Source of the DNA: Bradyrhizobium manausense
GTDB lineage: Bacteria > Pseudomonadota > Alphaproteobacteria > Rhizobiales > Xanthobacteraceae
Reading direction: 5' to 3'
Length of the DNA: 64,000 nt
Assembly (NCBI RefSeq): GCF_018129685.1
Contig: NZ_JAFCLG010000001.1
Coordinates: 1,116,001 to 1,180,000 of the forward strand
A program made the position numbers and the translations under genes. Under the pieces are notes generated by a model. The model did no database searches, was not told the DNA's origin, and saw only the letters and a program-made list of their open reading frames with translations. Positions 61,748 to 64,000 of the stretch are shown here, in pieces; the stretch's first letter is position 1, and the number at the start of each line of letters is the position of its first letter.

Positions 61748-63361
61748 CTACGCCGGCGCGCCGGACTTCACGAGCTTGTAGATCACCGAATCCATCAGCG
61801 CCTGGAACGAGGCATCGATGATGTTCGGGGACACGCCGACCGTGGTCCAGCGATCGCCGTTCTCGTCCTCGCTCTCGATCAGGACGCGCGTGACGGCGCC
61901 GGTGCCGCCGTTGAGGATACGGACGCGGTAGTCGATCAGCGTCAAACCCTCGATGTATTTCTGGTACTTGCCGAGATCCTTGCGCAGCGCAACGTCGAGC
62001 GCGTTCACGGGACCGTTGCCTTCGGCGGCCGAGATCAGACGTTCGCCGGCCACATCGACCTTGACCACGGCGAGCGCGACAGTGACGCGCTCGCCGTGCG
62101 AATTGTAGCGCTGCTCGACATTGACGTCGAACTGCTCGACCTCGAAATAATGCGGCACCTTGCCGAGCGTGCGGCGCGCCAGCAGATCGAACGAGGCGTT
62201 GGCGGATTCATAGGCATAGCCTTGCGCCTCGCGCTCCTTCAGCTCCTCGACAAGGCGCGTCAGTTTCGGATCGCTCTTCTCGTACGCGATGCCGGCGCGG
62301 TCGAGCTCGGCCATGACGTTGGAGCGGCCAGCCTGGTCCGATACCAGCACCTTGCGATGATTGCCGACCGTCTCCGGCAGCACATGCTCATAGGTCTGCG
62401 GATCCTTCATCACCGCGGAGGCGTGGATGCCGGTTTTGGTGACGAAGGCGCTCTCGCCGACATAGGCGGCATGCCGGTTCGGCACACGGTTGAGCATGTC
62501 GTCGAGCGTGCGCGAGACTTTGACGAGCGTCGCCAGCTTCTCCGGCGTGACCGAGACCTCGAAGGCGTCCGCAAACTCCCTCTTCAATTTCAGCGTCGGG
62601 ATCAGCGAGCAGAGATTGGCGTTGCCGCAGCGCTCGCCGAGACCGTTCAGCGTACCCTGGATCTGCCGCGCTCCGGCGCGCACGGCGGCAAGCGAATTCG
62701 CCACTGCCTGTTCAGTGTCGTTGTGGGCGTGGATGCCGACATGGTCGCCGGGGATGTGCTTGGTCACCTCGGCAACGATGGCCTCGACCTCGTTCGGCAT
62801 GGTGCCGCCATTGGTGTCGCACAAGACCACCCAGCGCGCGCCTGCGTCATAGGCCGCCTTGGCGCAGGCGAGCGCGAAGCTGGAGTCTTCCTTGTAGCCA
62901 TCGAAAAAATGCTCGCAGTCGAGCATGACCTCGCGGCCGGCGGCCTTTGCCGCCGCGACGCTGTCGCGGATCGAAGCGAGGTTTTCCTCTTTGGTCGTCT
63001 CCAGCGCGACGCGCACCTGATAGGCGGAGGATTTTGCGACGAAGCAAATCGCATCCGCCTTGGCTTCCAGAAGCCCGGCAACGCCGGGATCGTTGGAGAC
63101 CGAGCGCCCGGCCCGCCGCGTCATGCCGAAGGCGGTGAAGCGCGCATGATTGAGCTTCGGCTTGCTGCCGAAAAACTCGGTATCGAGCGGATTGGCGCCG
63201 GGATAGCCACCCTCGACATAGTCGATGCCGAGATCGTCGAGCATGCCTGCGATGACCCGCTTGTCGGTCAGCGTGAAATCAACGCCATTGGTCTGGGCGC
63301 CGTCGCGCAGCGTGGTGTCGAACAGATAGAGGCGCTCTCTCTTTGACTTTGCCGAGCTCAT
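61748..63361 (-). CDS. cimA: Citramalate synthase
   Basis: 537 residues, the size of CimA and somewhat longer than the shortest 2-isopropylmalate synthases. The catalytic TIM barrel begins YLFDTTLRDGAQTNGVDFTLTDK; CDTNGGTMPNEV, VGIHAHNDTEQAVANSLAAVRAGARQIQGTLNGLGERCGNANL (metal HxH and the CimA-like EQAVAN) and a C-terminal LeuA regulatory domain (VALAVVKVDVAGERLISAAEGNGPVNALDVALR) follow. It condenses acetyl-CoA with pyruvate to (R)-citramalate for isoleucine synthesis. The frame extends upstream into a palindromic repeat, so the ATG at 63361 is preferred. Confidence 0.88.
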   Translation of the reverse strand: MSSAKSKRERLYLFDTTLRDGAQTNGVDFTLTDKRVIAGMLDDLGIDYVEGGYPGANPLDTEFFGSKPKLNHARFTAFGMTRRAGRSVSNDPGVAGLLEAKADAICFVAKSSAYQVRVALETTKEENLASIRDSVAAAKAAGREVMLDCEHFFDGYKEDSSFALACAKAAYDAGARWVVLCDTNGGTMPNEVEAIVAEVTKHIPGDHVGIHAHNDTEQAVANSLAAVRAGARQIQGTLNGLGERCGNANLCSLIPTLKLKREFADAFEVSVTPEKLATLVKVSRTLDDMLNRVPNRHAAYVGESAFVTKTGIHASAVMKDPQTYEHVLPETVGNHRKVLVSDQAGRSNVMAELDRAGIAYEKSDPKLTRLVEELKEREAQGYAYESANASFDLLARRTLGKVPHYFEVEQFDVNVEQRYNSHGERVTVALAVVKVDVAGERLISAAEGNGPVNALDVALRKDLGKYQKYIEGLTLIDYRVRILNGGTGAVTRVLIESEDENGDRWTTVGVSPNIIDASFQALMDSVIYKLVKSGAPA

Positions 63362-63382
63362 CACGAGCGTCCGTTCTTGTTG

Positions 63383-63500
63383 CCTCCCCCCTTGTGGGGG
63401 AGGTCGACGATGCGCAGCATCGTCGGGAGGGGGGTGCCACACGGGTGGTCGGAGTGCGGAGCCACCCCCCTCCCCAACCCTCCCCCACAAGGGGGGAGGG
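63383..63500. repeat. Palindromic element upstream of cimA
   Basis: CCTCCCCCCTTGTGGGGGAGG at the left end is repeated in complementary form at the right end (CCTCCCCCACAAGGGGGGAGG), each arm also being self-complementary. It sits between the acetyltransferase gene and cimA and probably contributes to an RNA structure in the cimA leader. Confidence 0.7.
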
Positions 63501-63539
63501 AGCGGAGAGAGGATTGCTCTTGGCGGACACGCTCTTTGC

Positions 63540-64000
63540 TCATTGCGCTGCTCCGAGCGTCCTTTTCATGGTGGTGTTGGCGAGCCACTCGTCGTTGACC
63601 GTGACGCTGTTGCGCTGCATGGCGACATAGCCGCGCTTGGCGAAAAAGCTCTCGGCGGTGTCGCTGGCGTCGACGGTGAGCGCGGCAGCGCCGCGGCTGC
63701 CGGCCAGCTTCTCGAGCGCGTCGACCAGCATGGTCGCGATGCCCTGCCGGCTCACCGCCGGATGCACATAGAGCATGCGGATGTGATCGGCGCCGCGCAG
63801 CGAGGCGAAGCCGACGGGCGAGCCGTCGAGCGTCGCGATCAGCGTCAGGTCGGCGGCCAGCCGCTTGCCGAATTCCTCGGTTTCCGCCGCCGCCATCCAG
63901 GCCTGCTGCTGCGCCTCGCTGTAATCGTCTCCGGTCAGCTCTTCGATGCTGGCTGCGAAGATCGCGGCCAGCATCGGGACATCGGCCGGCAGGAACGGCC
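63540..64000 (-). CDS. GNAT-family N-acetyltransferase, N-terminus cut by the window edge
   Basis: The frame stays open past the Met at 63974 to the window end (PFLPADVPMLAAIFAASIEEL), so the true start is outside. SPVGFASLRGADHIRMLYVHPAVSRQGIATMLVDALEKLAGSRGAAALTVDAS is the acetyl-CoA binding core, with the Q/RxxGxG/A motif as RQGIAT. ESFFAKRGYVAMQRNSVTVNDEWLANTTMKRTL is a typical YafP-like ending. The acceptor substrate is unknown. Confidence 0.82.
   Translation of the reverse strand, partial: PFLPADVPMLAAIFAASIEELTGDDYSEAQQQAWMAAAETEEFGKRLAADLTLIATLDGSPVGFASLRGADHIRMLYVHPAVSRQGIATMLVDALEKLAGSRGAAALTVDASDTAESFFAKRGYVAMQRNSVTVNDEWLANTTMKRTLGAAQ

Overview
The window looks like chromosomal DNA of a Bradyrhizobium-type alphaproteobacterium. 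It is GC-rich, carries the very-long-chain fatty acid lipid A cluster (acpXL to lpxXL) typical of Rhizobiales, is full of solute-binding proteins and catabolic operons, and contains dispersed intergenic palindromes. I saw no rRNA or tRNA gene, CRISPR array, prophage or intact insertion sequence. The assignment rests on gene content only.

Layout. 1-6.5 kb: the end of an acyl-CoA synthetase gene, an acyl-CoA dehydrogenase, an orphan ABC-type binding protein, a remnant of an HlyD-type membrane fusion protein, two tandem cytosine-deaminase-like amidohydrolases and a small unknown gene. 6.5-14.8 kb: a tightly overlapped minus-strand operon (tetR, two LigI-like lactonases, dctA, galB, ligK, a dihydroxyphthalate-decarboxylase-like gene, a DUF1932 dehydrogenase) for the lower part of protocatechuate/gallate meta-cleavage, with a divergent Bug-type binding protein. 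14.9-17.7 kb: MscS channel, DUF763 protein, small unknown gene.

17.8-33.8 kb is the most interesting part. It encodes a reductive nicotinate pathway: nicotinate hydroxylase NicAB (the large subunit is fused to three cytochrome c domains), a 6-hydroxynicotinate reductase-like protein, a ferredoxin/flavodoxin-NADP reductase and an enamidase. One long minus-strand operon carries the reductase, an ApbE-like UPF0280 protein, a DUF1185 protein, a Liv-type ABC transporter and a MarR regulator. A 16-bp palindrome, CRTTYGTRTACNAAYG, lies in both divergent promoter regions and is probably the MarR operator. A separate VOC-family dioxygenase gene at the right edge has a promoter/operator almost identical to that of the tetR operon 20 kb away, which links it to that aromatic pathway.

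34-44 kb: HerA-like ATPase, AhpD-like protein, Crp/Fnr regulator, small genes, a ParB-like protein, then acpXL-fabZ-fabF-fabF-lpxXL. 44-53 kb: PotF-like binding protein, aminotransferase, rhodanese, two tandem kup potassium transporters and motAB. 53-64 kb: SDR oxidoreductase, two unknown membrane proteins, RraA-like protein, pssA-psd, an Atm1-type ABC exporter, a LOG-family protein, a VOC protein, citramalate synthase and a partial GNAT acetyltransferase.

Functions were assigned by recognising motifs and overall sequence character. No database search was run.
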